Assembly: GCF_039523795.1 (NCBI RefSeq)
Contig: NZ_BAAAFZ010000046.1
Location: 79,454 to 143,453, forward strand
Origin: Craurococcus roseus
Lineage (GTDB): Bacteria; Pseudomonadota; Alphaproteobacteria; Acetobacterales; Acetobacteraceae
Length of the DNA: 64,000 nucleotides
Reading direction: 5' to 3'
This document shows, piece after piece, positions 16,934-25,337 of the stretch. Below the pieces are notes generated by a model. It saw only the letters and a list, made by a program, of their open reading frames with translations. It did not search any database and had not been told where the DNA came from. Position 1 is the stretch's first letter. Each line of letters begins with the position of its first letter. A program made the position numbers and the translations under genes.

Positions 16934-17203
16934 CTACCGCTTCACGAACTTGAAAAAGCGGCTCTCCTTGCCGTCGGCGGTCTTGTCCTGGTGGAGGAAG
17001 GCCAGCTTGCGGTCTTCGAAGGTCTCGAAGAACTCCTCCCAGGGGATCGGCTTCAGCTTGTCGTCGGGCTCCGCGAAGTCGATCCGCAGGATGCCCTCGC
17101 CGTCCTTACCTTCCGTGCCCTCGACCACGGTGGGCCTGCCGCCGCGCTTCTCCACCCACTTGCGGATCTCGTCGTGGTTCGTCGTCGTGGTCCCTGAAGA
17201 CAT
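16934..17203 (-). CDS. Conserved 89-residue protein of unknown function
   Basis: The product is small, charged and probably soluble, starting MSSGTTTTNHDEIRKWVEK and ending with FEDRKLAFLHQDKTADGKES. The pattern HDxIRxWxExRGGxP...GILRIDF...WEEFFExFExRKLAxL is that of a widespread small family often labelled, misleadingly, as 1,4-alpha-glucan branching enzyme; it is far too short to be one. Real function is unknown. An ATG at 17203 follows CGGGATG with GGGAGAA upstream. It precedes the SPL-family radical SAM gene's end by 78 bases in the opposite transcription order, so the two could be cotranscribed (SPL gene first). Confidence 0.8.
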   Translation of the reverse strand: MSSGTTTTNHDEIRKWVEKRGGRPTVVEGTEGKDGEGILRIDFAEPDDKLKPIPWEEFFETFEDRKLAFLHQDKTADGKESRFFKFVKR

Positions 17204-17281
17204 CCCGTTCTCCCTCGCAGGACGGCACCGCGCCGCTCGCCGGGCTCAACTCATCCGCCCCCGTCCCTGTTCCTTGCGGAG

Positions 17282-18391
17282 TCAGGTCCAGTAGAGGACG
17301 CGGGCCATTGGCAGGCGGCGGGCGACGGCGGCTTCCAGCGCGGCGCGCATCGCCCTCATGGCATCGCGCGGGAACACCCATTTGACGCTGCCGAACTTGG
17401 TCGTTTTGCGCGTGCGCGAGGCCTCGTCCATGTCGAGGCGGCTGCCGGGGTACCAGTCCTGCAACACCTTCTTTGAGCCTTCCGTGAAGCGGTGGGTGAT
17501 GAGTTCCACCGTGAGGTCCGGGTCGGCGGCGCCGTCCAGCGCGGCGGCGCAGTCGGCGAGCAGGCGGTCGTACTCCGCCTCCCAGTCCGGCAGCGGCATG
17601 ATGGGCGCCACCGTGAGGCCGATGCGGTAGCCCGCCAGCGCCGCCTTGCGCATCGCCGCCAAGCGCAGCGGCATCCGCGGGGCGCCGCCCTCGAAGCGCT
17701 CGGCGGCGCGGGAGTTGACCCAGAAGCGGATGCGCGTGCGGCGGTTGTGGGCCAAGCCGAGCAACGGCTCCACCGCGTCGTACTTGGTGGTGAAGCGGAG
17801 CTGAACGGCCGCTTCCCACGCGCCGAAGAAGCGGATCGCCTCCGCCAGCGCGCCGGTGACGTGCTCGATCCCCAGCGGGTCGGTGTAGCAGGACGCCTCG
17901 AAGGTGGTGCCCTCGGCGGCGCGCGCCGGGTCGGTGGAGGTCACGGCGCCCTTGCCGAGCAGCGGGGGCAGTTCGGACAAAATCTCGGGCAGGTTGGCGT
18001 AGGCGCGGATGATGGGCGGGCCGCCCAGGGAACCGGCGAGGTAGCAGTACTGGCAGTGGGCCGGGCAGCCTTCCGCCAGGTCGAAGCGCCAGTCGGCGCT
18101 TGGCGGGATGGGCTGCGGCCGGCGACGGCTGGGCGAGGCGGCGACGACCGCGAGGGTGGTCTTGGCGTCGCGGTAGGTGTCGGGCAGGCCGGACAAGCGG
18201 TCGGCCTTGAGGCGCACGACCTCCGAACCGAGCGCGGCGGCGCGCTCCGTCATTGCCTCGCCCTGCGGCCAGGACAGGGCGGCGGGCGTGACGAGGACGC
18301 GGCGCGGCACCCAGGGCGGGTGCGGCCGGGGCGGCTTCGGCGTCTGCGCCGCCGGGAGGAGGTCGGCCGTCGTGGGGAGCGGGTGGTCCAT
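17282..18391 (-). CDS. SPL-family radical SAM protein (spore photoproduct lyase-like)
   Basis: The 369-residue protein carries the radical SAM cluster motif CPAHCQYCY (CxxxCxxC) preceded by WRFDLAEGCPAHC, and the segments FEASCYTDPLGIEH, RFTTKYDAVEPLL and VAPIMPLPDWEAEYDRL found in spore photoproduct lyase and its non-sporulating relatives. True SPL repairs the thymine dimer of spores; this organism type does not sporulate, so the homologue may repair DNA photodamage or do something else. KFGSVKWVFPRDAMRAMR near the C-terminus is also typical of the family. ATG 18391 is taken; the N-terminus is Pro-rich. It is divergent from an LLM flavoprotein gene over 85 bases. Confidence 0.87.
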   Translation of the reverse strand: MDHPLPTTADLLPAAQTPKPPRPHPPWVPRRVLVTPAALSWPQGEAMTERAAALGSEVVRLKADRLSGLPDTYRDAKTTLAVVAASPSRRRPQPIPPSADWRFDLAEGCPAHCQYCYLAGSLGGPPIIRAYANLPEILSELPPLLGKGAVTSTDPARAAEGTTFEASCYTDPLGIEHVTGALAEAIRFFGAWEAAVQLRFTTKYDAVEPLLGLAHNRRTRIRFWVNSRAAERFEGGAPRMPLRLAAMRKAALAGYRIGLTVAPIMPLPDWEAEYDRLLADCAAALDGAADPDLTVELITHRFTEGSKKVLQDWYPGSRLDMDEASRTRKTTKFGSVKWVFPRDAMRAMRAALEAAVARRLPMARVLYWT

Positions 18392-18476
18392 GGCGGTGCA
18401 ACGCGGCGGCGGGCGTCTCTTTTCTTCCCCGCCGCGAGCGCCACACTTGGGGGCGAAACCGGCACGGAACACCCTC

Positions 18477-19523
18477 ATGCCGTCGACGCTCGGCCTATCG
18501 ATCCTCGACCAGTCCACCGTCGCCTCCGGGCGCGGGCCGGGCGACGCCATCCGGGAAACCTTGGAGTTGGCGCGGCTGACGGACGGGTGGGGCTACGGGC
18601 GTTACTGGCTGGCGGAGCACCACAACAGCGAGTCCCACGCGGGGTCGGCGCCGGAAATGCTGGTGGCGGCGATCGCGGCCACCACGAAGCGCATCCGCGT
18701 CGGCACCGCGGGGGTGATGCTGCCGCATTACTCCTCCTTGAAGGTGGCGGAGCAGTTCCGGGTGGCGGAAGCGGTCGCGCCGGGGCGGATCGACCTCGGC
18801 CTCGGGCGGGCGCCGGGGAGCGACGGGCGGACGGCCTTCGCGCTGAACCCGAACGCCCGGGAGGCGGCCGACCGCTTCCCGGCGCAGGTGCAGGAGGTGC
18901 TGGGCTGGCTCGGCGACGGTTTGCCGGAGGGGCACCCGTTCCGGAGCGTGACGGCCTCGCCCGCCGTGCCGACGCGGCCGGAGGTTTGGATACTCGGCTC
19001 GTCGGACTACGGCGCGCAGGTCGCGGCGTTCTTCGGCCTGCCCTACTGCTTCGCGCACTTCATCTCCGACCGCGGCAGCGAGGAGGCGGTGGCGGCCTAC
19101 CGCGAGGGCTTCCGCGCGCATCCGGGCGTGCCGGGCCGGCTGGGGGCGCCGCGGTCGGCGTTGGGCGTCTTCGCGCTCACCGCCGAGACCGAAGCGGAGG
19201 CTTGGCGGCTCTACAAGTCGCGCGAGTTGTGGCGCTTGTTCCGCGACACCGGGCGTTACCCGCCATTGCCTTCCGTGGAGGAGGCGGAGGCCTACCCGTT
19301 CTCGGAAGCGGAGCGGGCGCACCTCGACCGGCTGCGGGCGGGGGCGATCGTGGGGGCGCCGGAGCAGGTGCGGGCGAAGCTGGAAACGCTGGCCGAGCGG
19401 CACGGGGCGGCGGAGGTGGCGGTGCTGACGCCCTGCCATGACCCGGCGGCGCGGCGGCTGAGCTACCGGTTGCTGGCGGAGGCGTTCGGATTGGCCGACG
19501 GCGGCCGGTTGGCGGCGGCTTAG
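18477..19523 (+). CDS. LLM-class flavin-dependent oxidoreductase (MsnO8/bacterial luciferase-like)
   Basis: The 348-residue protein is a luciferase-like monooxygenase of the group starting LSILDQSTVASG. Family features are YWLAEHHN (flavin-pocket histidines), RIRVGTAGVMLPHYSSLKVAEQF, PGRIDLGLGRAPGSD, and WILGSSDYGAQVAAFFGLPYCFAHF. These TIM-barrel enzymes use reduced FMN supplied by a separate reductase to oxygenate small organic substrates. No flavin reductase gene is adjacent. It is the first of three LLM proteins within 5 kb; they belong to different subgroups, so this is not tandem duplication. The substrate is unknown. Confidence 0.9.
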   Translation: MPSTLGLSILDQSTVASGRGPGDAIRETLELARLTDGWGYGRYWLAEHHNSESHAGSAPEMLVAAIAATTKRIRVGTAGVMLPHYSSLKVAEQFRVAEAVAPGRIDLGLGRAPGSDGRTAFALNPNAREAADRFPAQVQEVLGWLGDGLPEGHPFRSVTASPAVPTRPEVWILGSSDYGAQVAAFFGLPYCFAHFISDRGSEEAVAAYREGFRAHPGVPGRLGAPRSALGVFALTAETEAEAWRLYKSRELWRLFRDTGRYPPLPSVEEAEAYPFSEAERAHLDRLRAGAIVGAPEQVRAKLETLAERHGAAEVAVLTPCHDPAARRLSYRLLAEAFGLADGGRLAAA

Positions 19524-19644
19524 GCGCCCGCCCGCTTCCGCGGCATCCCGCTATCTTCACCTTGGCGGCGGCGCGCACCCGTGGGGCGCAACCCCGAGCA
19601 CGGGAGGAAGAACGGCTTTCGGTTGCCGGCGACCGGGGCGGCCC

Positions 19645-20841
19645 TTATTCCGCCGATTTGCCGGTGTGGAGCTTGAGCCGCATGTGGTCCGGCACCTCCT
19701 GGCCGGCGTCGGTGAACGCCTTGCGCAGGGCGCCGATGTGCGGGCCGAAGATGCCGGTGCGGTTCTCGCTGCACCATTCGCGGGAGGCGAGCGTCGTCTC
19801 CACCGAACCCTGGAACCGCGGCATCACCCAGCGGGCGAACAGCTCGTAGCTCCGCAGCGTGTCCTCGCGGCCGGCCCATTCGTGGGAGCGGAACAGGACC
19901 GCGCCGCAGCCGCCCTCGGTGTACTCGAGCAGGTTCGAGATGCCCCTGATGAGCGTGTCCGGCGAGCCGACGAAGGTGGTGCCGGCGCGCAGGCCCTCGC
20001 CCAGCGGGTCTTCGCTGCGCATCGGCGGGCGGCCGAGGGTGTCGCTGAAGTAGCTCAGCGTCTCCAGCCGCTCGCCGTGCGCCACCTCGCGCATGGCGCG
20101 CTCGTCCTCCTCGGCGCAGTGCATGTTGACCACCAAGCGCCAGTTCTTCCGGTCCAGCGCCTTGCCGTGCTTGGCCGCTTCCTTTTCGCCCAGGCGCCAG
20201 TGCTCCGCGAGCTTGGCGTTGCCGCCCGGCAGGCCGGCGCCGAGGGACAGGAGACCGACGCCGTATTTGCCGGCGGCCAGCACGCCGGAGGGGGTGGTGG
20301 CGGAGGCGACGGCGATGGGGAAGCGCGGGTGGGTGTAAGGCGCGAGGTGGAGGCGGGCCTCGCGCAGCTCGAACCAGTCCGTCTTCATCGTCACCGGCTC
20401 GTCGCAGGCGAGCAGGCGGGTGATGGCGTCGAGCGCTTGGTCCATCATCGGCCGCTGCTTCTCGGCCTCGATGCCCATCATGTAGGCGTCGGAGACCAGG
20501 GCGCCGGGGCCGCAGCCGAGCATGGTGCGCCCGCGCGTCATGTGGTCGAGCTGCACGAAGCGCTGCGCCACCAGGAACGGGTGGTGGTAGGGCAGGCTGG
20601 TGACGCCGGAGCCCAGCTTGATGTGCTTGGTGCGTTCGGCGGCGGCGGCGATGAAGATCTCCGGGCTGGCGATCAGTTCCCAGCCCGCCGAATGGTGCTC
20701 GCCGATCCAGGCCTCGTCGTAGCCGAGGTGGTCCAGCCAGGAGACCAGTTCCAGGTCGCGTGCCAGGGCGAGCGTCGGGTTGTCCCCCGCGCGGTGGAAA
20801 GGCGCGAGGAAGATGCCGAAGCGCAAGCCTCGATGGGACAT
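19645..20841 (-). CDS. LLM-class flavin-dependent oxidoreductase (limonene monooxygenase-like group)
   Basis: The 398-residue protein begins LRFGIFLAPFHRAGDNP and has EAWIGEHHSAGWE, HIKLGSGVTSLPYHHPFLVAQRF, RTMLGCGPGALVSDAYMMG and FPIAVASATTPSG, matching the LLM subgroup that includes limonene 1,2-monooxygenase and related enzymes. It should depend on FMNH2 from a separate reductase. Length and the C-terminal extension rich in charged residues fit that subgroup. Its neighbour downstream converges (first LLM gene); upstream, 37 bases away, lies a beta-propeller gene on the same strand, so the two may be cotranscribed. I cannot name the substrate. Confidence 0.88.
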   Translation of the reverse strand: MSHRGLRFGIFLAPFHRAGDNPTLALARDLELVSWLDHLGYDEAWIGEHHSAGWELIASPEIFIAAAAERTKHIKLGSGVTSLPYHHPFLVAQRFVQLDHMTRGRTMLGCGPGALVSDAYMMGIEAEKQRPMMDQALDAITRLLACDEPVTMKTDWFELREARLHLAPYTHPRFPIAVASATTPSGVLAAGKYGVGLLSLGAGLPGGNAKLAEHWRLGEKEAAKHGKALDRKNWRLVVNMHCAEEDERAMREVAHGERLETLSYFSDTLGRPPMRSEDPLGEGLRAGTTFVGSPDTLIRGISNLLEYTEGGCGAVLFRSHEWAGREDTLRSYELFARWVMPRFQGSVETTLASREWCSENRTGIFGPHIGALRKAFTDAGQEVPDHMRLKLHTGKSAE

Positions 20842-20878
20842 AAGGCCGTGTGCCTCCGCCGATGCGTCGGCGGCGAGG

Positions 20879-22123
20879 CTAGGGACCCATGGTGCCGCCG
20901 GTCAATCCGGCCGCGCCCTCGCCGCCCCGCGGCCCCGCCGCGCCGCGCCGCCCGGCGCCCGCCAAGCCGTATTCCCCCACCGTCCGCAGCGCCGCCGAGC
21001 CGCCGGCCACGGCGATGCGGGCGCCGGTGTCGGTCAGCTTGCCCTCTTCCGAGACGCGCAGCACCTGCACCTCGCGGTCTGCCGTGTTGCCGACGAGGAG
21101 GGTGCGCCCGTCCGGCGAAAAGGCGACGCCCTGCGCCCAGGCGCCGACGCGCGCCTCGGACACGATGGACAGGCGCCCGTCGGCGATCCGGAGCATCCGC
21201 ACCAAGCCGTACCCGTGGAACGGCGAGCCGGGCGGCTTGTTGGAGCCGTTCATCACCGTGACCGCGGCGAAGCGGCTGTCGGGGCTGGTCTGGATGCCTT
21301 CGGGCGTCTGGCCGACGCTGGCCGTGTCCACGATGCGCCACGGCTCGCGGCCGAGGTCGATCAGGCTCACCGTGTCCGCGTCGCCGGTGCCGCGGCCGAT
21401 GTTGGCCACAACCGCCCAGCGGCCGTCAGGCGTGACGGAAAGGCCGTAGGGCCGGACGCCGGTGGTGATCTCGCGGTTGGTTTTCGTGACCTTCTCGTTA
21501 TCAATGCTAAGCACGTTGACCATGTGGTCGCCGTAACGGGTGACGAGGGCGTGGCGGCCGTCCGGGGTGAAGGCGACGTGGCTGACCTCGGACGAGACGG
21601 GGCCGATCTCGACCTTGTTTACGGGCGTGACCGCGGTGCCGTTCGCGATGCGGTAGACGCTGACGGTGCCCTCGGCGCGGTTGGCCACCAGCGCCAGGGT
21701 GCCGGCGCGGTTGATGGAAACGCCGGCGGGGCCGCTGCCGGTGTTGAGCGTGGCGGCGATGCGCGGCGGGTTGGAGGACAGGTCCACCACCGCCATGCCG
21801 TTGCCCGGGACGAGCTTGGACGGGTCGGTCGGGTCGTGCCGCTGGTTGGCGGTGACGAGGGCAAAGCGCTCGTTCGGCGAGATGGCGACGGAGGTGGGCG
21901 GACCGACCAAGCTGGCCGGCACCTGGATCTCCGCCCGGAGCCGGGGCGGGTTGGCGGACAGGTCGATGATGGAAAGCGTGTCGGGCGACGGGTCGCGGGC
22001 GGGCCGGACCACGCCGTTGTCCAACACGAGCTTGTTGTCGTTGGCCGACAAGGCGATCTGGGCGCGCGCGGCCACCGGGGCGGCCAGCGCCAACGCCACC
22101 GCGGCCGGCAACAGGCGTTTCAT
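20879..22123 (-). CDS. Exported YVTN-type beta-propeller protein
   Basis: The 414-residue protein has a Sec signal peptide (MKRLLPAAVALALAAPVAARA) and then about seven propeller blades with phrases such as VAISPNERFALVTAN, VAFTPDGRHALVTRYGD, LSVTPDGRWAVVANIG and VAFSPDGRTLLVGNT. These are typical of lactonase/YVTN repeat proteins, periplasmic scaffolds or hydrolases. The tail beyond residue 385 is Gly/Ala/Arg-rich low complexity. GGGAGG precedes the ATG. Its gene is divergent from the third LLM gene and ahead of the second LLM gene on the same strand, so a shared role in catabolism of one compound class is possible but unproven. Confidence 0.88.
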   Translation of the reverse strand: MKRLLPAAVALALAAPVAARAQIALSANDNKLVLDNGVVRPARDPSPDTLSIIDLSANPPRLRAEIQVPASLVGPPTSVAISPNERFALVTANQRHDPTDPSKLVPGNGMAVVDLSSNPPRIAATLNTGSGPAGVSINRAGTLALVANRAEGTVSVYRIANGTAVTPVNKVEIGPVSSEVSHVAFTPDGRHALVTRYGDHMVNVLSIDNEKVTKTNREITTGVRPYGLSVTPDGRWAVVANIGRGTGDADTVSLIDLGREPWRIVDTASVGQTPEGIQTSPDSRFAAVTVMNGSNKPPGSPFHGYGLVRMLRIADGRLSIVSEARVGAWAQGVAFSPDGRTLLVGNTADREVQVLRVSEEGKLTDTGARIAVAGGSAALRTVGEYGLAGAGRRGAAGPRGGEGAAGLTGGTMGP

Positions 22124-22263
22124 GCTTGGATACCTCCCGGGCGGCGTCCCTTTGCCGCGCCGCAGTCTTGGAGAATGGAACGGATTCGGCAAATCAACGA
22201 AGCGCGGCTTGAGGCGGGCGCGGCTCCGGCTGACACTCATCTGAAGGCGGAGGAGGAGCGGGC

Positions 22264-23340
22264 ATGGACTTCGGCCAGTTCAACCTGATGGGCTACCGCG
22301 CGCCGGGCACCCCGACGCACCGCCTCTACGACGACGCGGTGGAGCAGGTGCGGGCGGCGGAAGCGGTCGGGTTCGGCGTGTCCTGGTTCGCCGAGCACCA
22401 CTTCTCCAACTATTGCGTCTGCCCTTCGCCCTTGATGATGGTGGCGCGGCTGGCCGGCGAGACCTCGCGCATCCGCCTCGGCAGCGGCGTGGTGGTGGTG
22501 CCGCTCTACAACCCGGCGCGGCTCCTGGCCGAGATCGGCATGGCGGACGCGATGACGCGCGGGCGCTTGGTGCTCGGCGTGGGCAGCGGCTACCAGCCCT
22601 ACGAGTTCGAGCGCTTCGGCGAGGACCTGGCGGACGCGCCGGCGAAGCTGCTCGAATTCATGGAGATGCTTGACCTCGCCTTCGGGGCCGAGACCTTCCG
22701 CTACGAGGGGCGGCATTTCCGGATGCCCGAGACGCACATCGCGCCGCGGCCGGTAGGCGGGCCGCCGGAGGTCTGGGTGGCGGGGGACAACCAAGCGCTG
22801 CACCGCATGGCGGCGCGGCGGGGCTGCACGGTGATGGTGACGCCGCGCCACTTCACCCCGGCCATGCTGGAAGCGGCGCGCCGCAAGCTGGAGGACGTGT
22901 ACCGCGCGGAAGGCGTGCCGCCCTCGCGGCTGCGGCTCGGCGTGCTGCGGCACGTCTGCGTCACGGAGAGCCGGGTCCAGGCGGCGGCGTTCCTGGACGA
23001 CGTGCGCCACCAGATCAGGCTGTCGCAGAGCCTGCGCCGGCGCGAGCAGGCGATGGACGGCGCGATGCTGGTGGAGCGGCCTTGGGACGGGGAAATGAGC
23101 CTGGAGGACATGGCGGCGCACATGCTCGTGGGCCCGCCGGAGGCCATCGCGGAGCGGATGGTTGCCGAGGTCCGCCGCGCTTCGCCTTGCCACTACCTGC
23201 TGCAATTCCAGGCCGGCGGGTCGCCTCTCGCCCTGGCGCTGCGCTCCATCGAACGCTTCGCGGCGGAGGTGCGGCCGCTGCTGGAGCGCGGATTGGGGCC
23301 GCTGGACCGAATCGGGCTGGCCGCCGCGGAGGCGGCCTGA
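22264..23340 (+). CDS. LLM-class flavin-dependent oxidoreductase (alkanal monooxygenase-like group)
   Basis: The 358-residue protein starts MDFGQFNLMGYRAPGTPTH and contains SWFAEHHFSNY, RIRLGSGVVVVPLYNPARLLAEI, RLVLGVGSGYQPYEFERFG and PPEVWVAGDNQALHRMAARRG, all standard for luciferase-like monooxygenases. It is a third LLM subgroup in the region. A GGAGGAGGAGCG ribosome site precedes the ATG. It is divergent from the beta-propeller gene over 140 bases and 49 bases ahead of dgoK, with which it might share a transcript. The substrate is unknown. Confidence 0.9.
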   Translation: MDFGQFNLMGYRAPGTPTHRLYDDAVEQVRAAEAVGFGVSWFAEHHFSNYCVCPSPLMMVARLAGETSRIRLGSGVVVVPLYNPARLLAEIGMADAMTRGRLVLGVGSGYQPYEFERFGEDLADAPAKLLEFMEMLDLAFGAETFRYEGRHFRMPETHIAPRPVGGPPEVWVAGDNQALHRMAARRGCTVMVTPRHFTPAMLEAARRKLEDVYRAEGVPPSRLRLGVLRHVCVTESRVQAAAFLDDVRHQIRLSQSLRRREQAMDGAMLVERPWDGEMSLEDMAAHMLVGPPEAIAERMVAEVRRASPCHYLLQFQAGGSPLALALRSIERFAAEVRPLLERGLGPLDRIGLAAAEAA

Positions 23341-23389
23341 GCGGAACGGCGGATGCGCCCGCCGCGCCCGCCTGCTACCCGTAGCTTTC

Positions 23390-24301
23390 ATGATCGGAGT
23401 CGATTGGGGCACCACCAGCCTGCGCGCCTACCGGCTGGACGGGGCCGGCGCGGTGCTGGACCGGCGCGAAAGCGCGCAAGGCATCCTTTCGGTGCCCCAG
23501 GGCGGCTTCCCCGCGGTGCTGGACGGCGCCATCCGGCCTTGGCTGGACGCCGGCGAGGAGTTGGTGCTGCTGTGCGGCATGGTCGGCAGCCGGCAAGGTT
23601 GGCGGGAGGCGCCCTACCTCCCTTGCCCGGCCGGCCCGGCGGAGATCGCCGCCGCGGCCGTGCCCTTGGCCTTTCCCGGCGCGCAGCGCTGCTTCCTCGT
23701 GCCGGGCCTCTCTGCCCGCGGGCCGGAGGGCGTGCCGGACGTGATGCGCGGCGAGGAAACCAAGATGATCGGGCTGCTGTCGGAGCTGGGCGACGGCGCG
23801 GCGTCGAGGGCGACGCTCTGCCTGCCCGGCACGCACAGCAAATGGGCGCGGCTGGAAGGCGGGCGCGTCGCGGGCTTTGCCACGCGCATGACGGGCGAAA
23901 CGCGCGCGGTGCTGCTGGGGCACAGCATCCTCGGCCGCCTTTCGGCGCCGGCGCGGGACCAGGGGAGTTCGGACGAGGCGTTCCGGCGCGGCGTGCGGCG
24001 CTCGCGCGACCGGGGCGGCCTGCTGCACCACCTCTTCGGCACGCGCGCGCTCGGCCTGATGGGCGAGTTGGCGGCGGAGGAAACGGACGACTACCTTTCC
24101 GGCCTGCTGGTCGGCCACGAGGTGCGGGCCGCCGTGGAGGATGGCGGCACCACCGGCGGCGGCACCGTTCACTTGGCGGGCTCGGCCACGCTCTGCCGGC
24201 TGTACGCGTTGGCCTTCGCCGAGTACGGCGTGGCGCACCGGCTGCACGACCCCGACATCGCGGCGCGCGGGTTGCACCGCATCGGCGCGACGCTGCCGTG
24301 A
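23390..24301 (+). CDS. dgoK: 2-dehydro-3-deoxygalactonokinase
   Basis: The 303-residue protein begins MIGVDWGTTSLRAYRLD, the phosphate-1 motif of this sugar kinase family, followed by LCGMVGSRQGWREAPYLPCP, MRGEETKMIGLL and LCLPGTHSKWARLEGG, which are characteristic of DgoK. It phosphorylates 2-keto-3-deoxygalactonate at C6 with ATP in the De Ley-Doudoroff galactonate pathway. The aldolase for the next step (dgoA) lies 406 bases downstream, with a small lipoprotein gene between. The dehydratase and transporter are not in the window. Confidence 0.93.
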   Translation: MIGVDWGTTSLRAYRLDGAGAVLDRRESAQGILSVPQGGFPAVLDGAIRPWLDAGEELVLLCGMVGSRQGWREAPYLPCPAGPAEIAAAAVPLAFPGAQRCFLVPGLSARGPEGVPDVMRGEETKMIGLLSELGDGAASRATLCLPGTHSKWARLEGGRVAGFATRMTGETRAVLLGHSILGRLSAPARDQGSSDEAFRRGVRRSRDRGGLLHHLFGTRALGLMGELAAEETDDYLSGLLVGHEVRAAVEDGGTTGGGTVHLAGSATLCRLYALAFAEYGVAHRLHDPDIAARGLHRIGATLP

Positions 24302-24466
24302 CCACCGCCCGCCGGGAGGCAGCGCTTCCCAGAACCCATGAACGGATTCGGCGTTACAGCTTGGTTGGGCCGGTTCGCGCCGCCAGGGACCGGTTCGGCG
24401 CGGTCCGCTCCGGCGTGGCGGGCCGGCCCCCGCTGGTCGGCGAAACCGGACGGAGCGACACCCACC

Positions 24467-24649
24467 ATGCGCCTCATCCTGCCTGCCTTGATGCTGCTCG
24501 CGGTCGCGGGCTGCAACCGCGTGGACCCCTGGACCAGGTCGGACAGGCCCGCGACCCGCGCGCTGCCCGGCCCCGATTCGGCCGGCGCCGCGCAGCGCTA
24601 CGAAGACCCGGGCATCCGCCCACAGCCCCGGCCCCTCACCCCGCGGTAG
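24467..24649 (+). CDS. Small lipoprotein (60 residues)
   Basis: The product MRLILPALMLLAVAGC ends its hydrophobic segment in a clear lipobox (LAVAGC, cysteine 16), so it should be lipid-anchored after signal peptidase II cleavage. The mature 45 residues are polar, rich in Pro and Arg (NRVDPWTRSDRP, then DPGIRPQPRPLTPR), without recognisable domain. I start at ATG 24467, with GGAG ten bases upstream. It sits between dgoK and dgoA on the same strand. A similar short lipoprotein inside a catabolic operon may be incidental. Confidence 0.7.
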   Translation: MRLILPALMLLAVAGCNRVDPWTRSDRPATRALPGPDSAGAAQRYEDPGIRPQPRPLTPR

Positions 24650-24707
24650 CCGCTGGCGCTGCCCCCGCCGCGGCCGGCCCCGAGCCAGCGGCGCGGGAGG
24701 AACGCGC

Positions 24708-25337
24708 ATGACCCTCGCGGGATGGCTCGCCCGCTGCCCCTTCGTCGCCATCCTGCGCGGCCTCCGGCCCGAAGACTCGGAGGCGGTCGGCGACGCGCTG
24801 GTCGACGCCGGCGTGACCGTCCTGGAGGTGCCGCTGAACTCGCCGGAGCCGTTGGAGAGCATACGGCGCCTTTCCGCCCGCTTCGGCGACCGGGCGCTGG
24901 TCGGCGCCGGGACGGTCATGACGGAGGCGCAGGTGGCGCAGGTGGCGGAGGCGGGCGGCAGGCTGCTGGTGACGCCGCACGCCGATCCGGCGCTGGTGCG
25001 CGCGGCCAAGGCGCGGGGTATGCTGGCCGCGCCGGGCTTCTTCACGCCGGCGGAGGCGTTCTCCTTGCTCGCCGCCGGCGCGGACGCGCTGAAGCTGTTC
25101 CCGGCCGAGGCCGCCTCACCGGCCGTGGTGAAGGCGCTGCTAGCGGTGCTGCCGCCAGGAACGGCGCTGCTGCCGGTGGGCGGCATGTCGGCGGAGACGA
25201 TCGGGCCGTGGCACGCGGCCGGCGCCGTCGGATTCGGCGTCGGCGGGTCGCTCTACAAGCCCGGCGACGCGCCCGGCGTGGTGGGGGAACGGGCCCGCGC
25301 GCTGCGCGCCGCACTGGCCGGGGCGCGCGCCGCGTGA
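24708..25337 (+). CDS. dgoA: 2-dehydro-3-deoxy-6-phosphogalactonate aldolase (KDPG-aldolase family)
   Basis: The 209-residue product is a class I KDPG-type aldolase. The motifs are VAILRGLRPEDS, VLEVPLNSPEPLESI (the conserved glutamate of the active site), LVGAGTVMTEAQV, LLVTPHADPALV, and ALKLFPAEAA with the Schiff-base lysine. It splits the kinase product into pyruvate and glyceraldehyde 3-phosphate. The NSPEP loop after the glutamate is as in KDPGal aldolases, and linkage to dgoK supports that choice over KDPG. GGGAGG precedes ATG 24708. Its stop overlaps the next gene's GTG start by four bases (GTGA). Confidence 0.92.
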   Translation: MTLAGWLARCPFVAILRGLRPEDSEAVGDALVDAGVTVLEVPLNSPEPLESIRRLSARFGDRALVGAGTVMTEAQVAQVAEAGGRLLVTPHADPALVRAAKARGMLAAPGFFTPAEAFSLLAAGADALKLFPAEAASPAVVKALLAVLPPGTALLPVGGMSAETIGPWHAAGAVGFGVGGSLYKPGDAPGVVGERARALRAALAGARAA

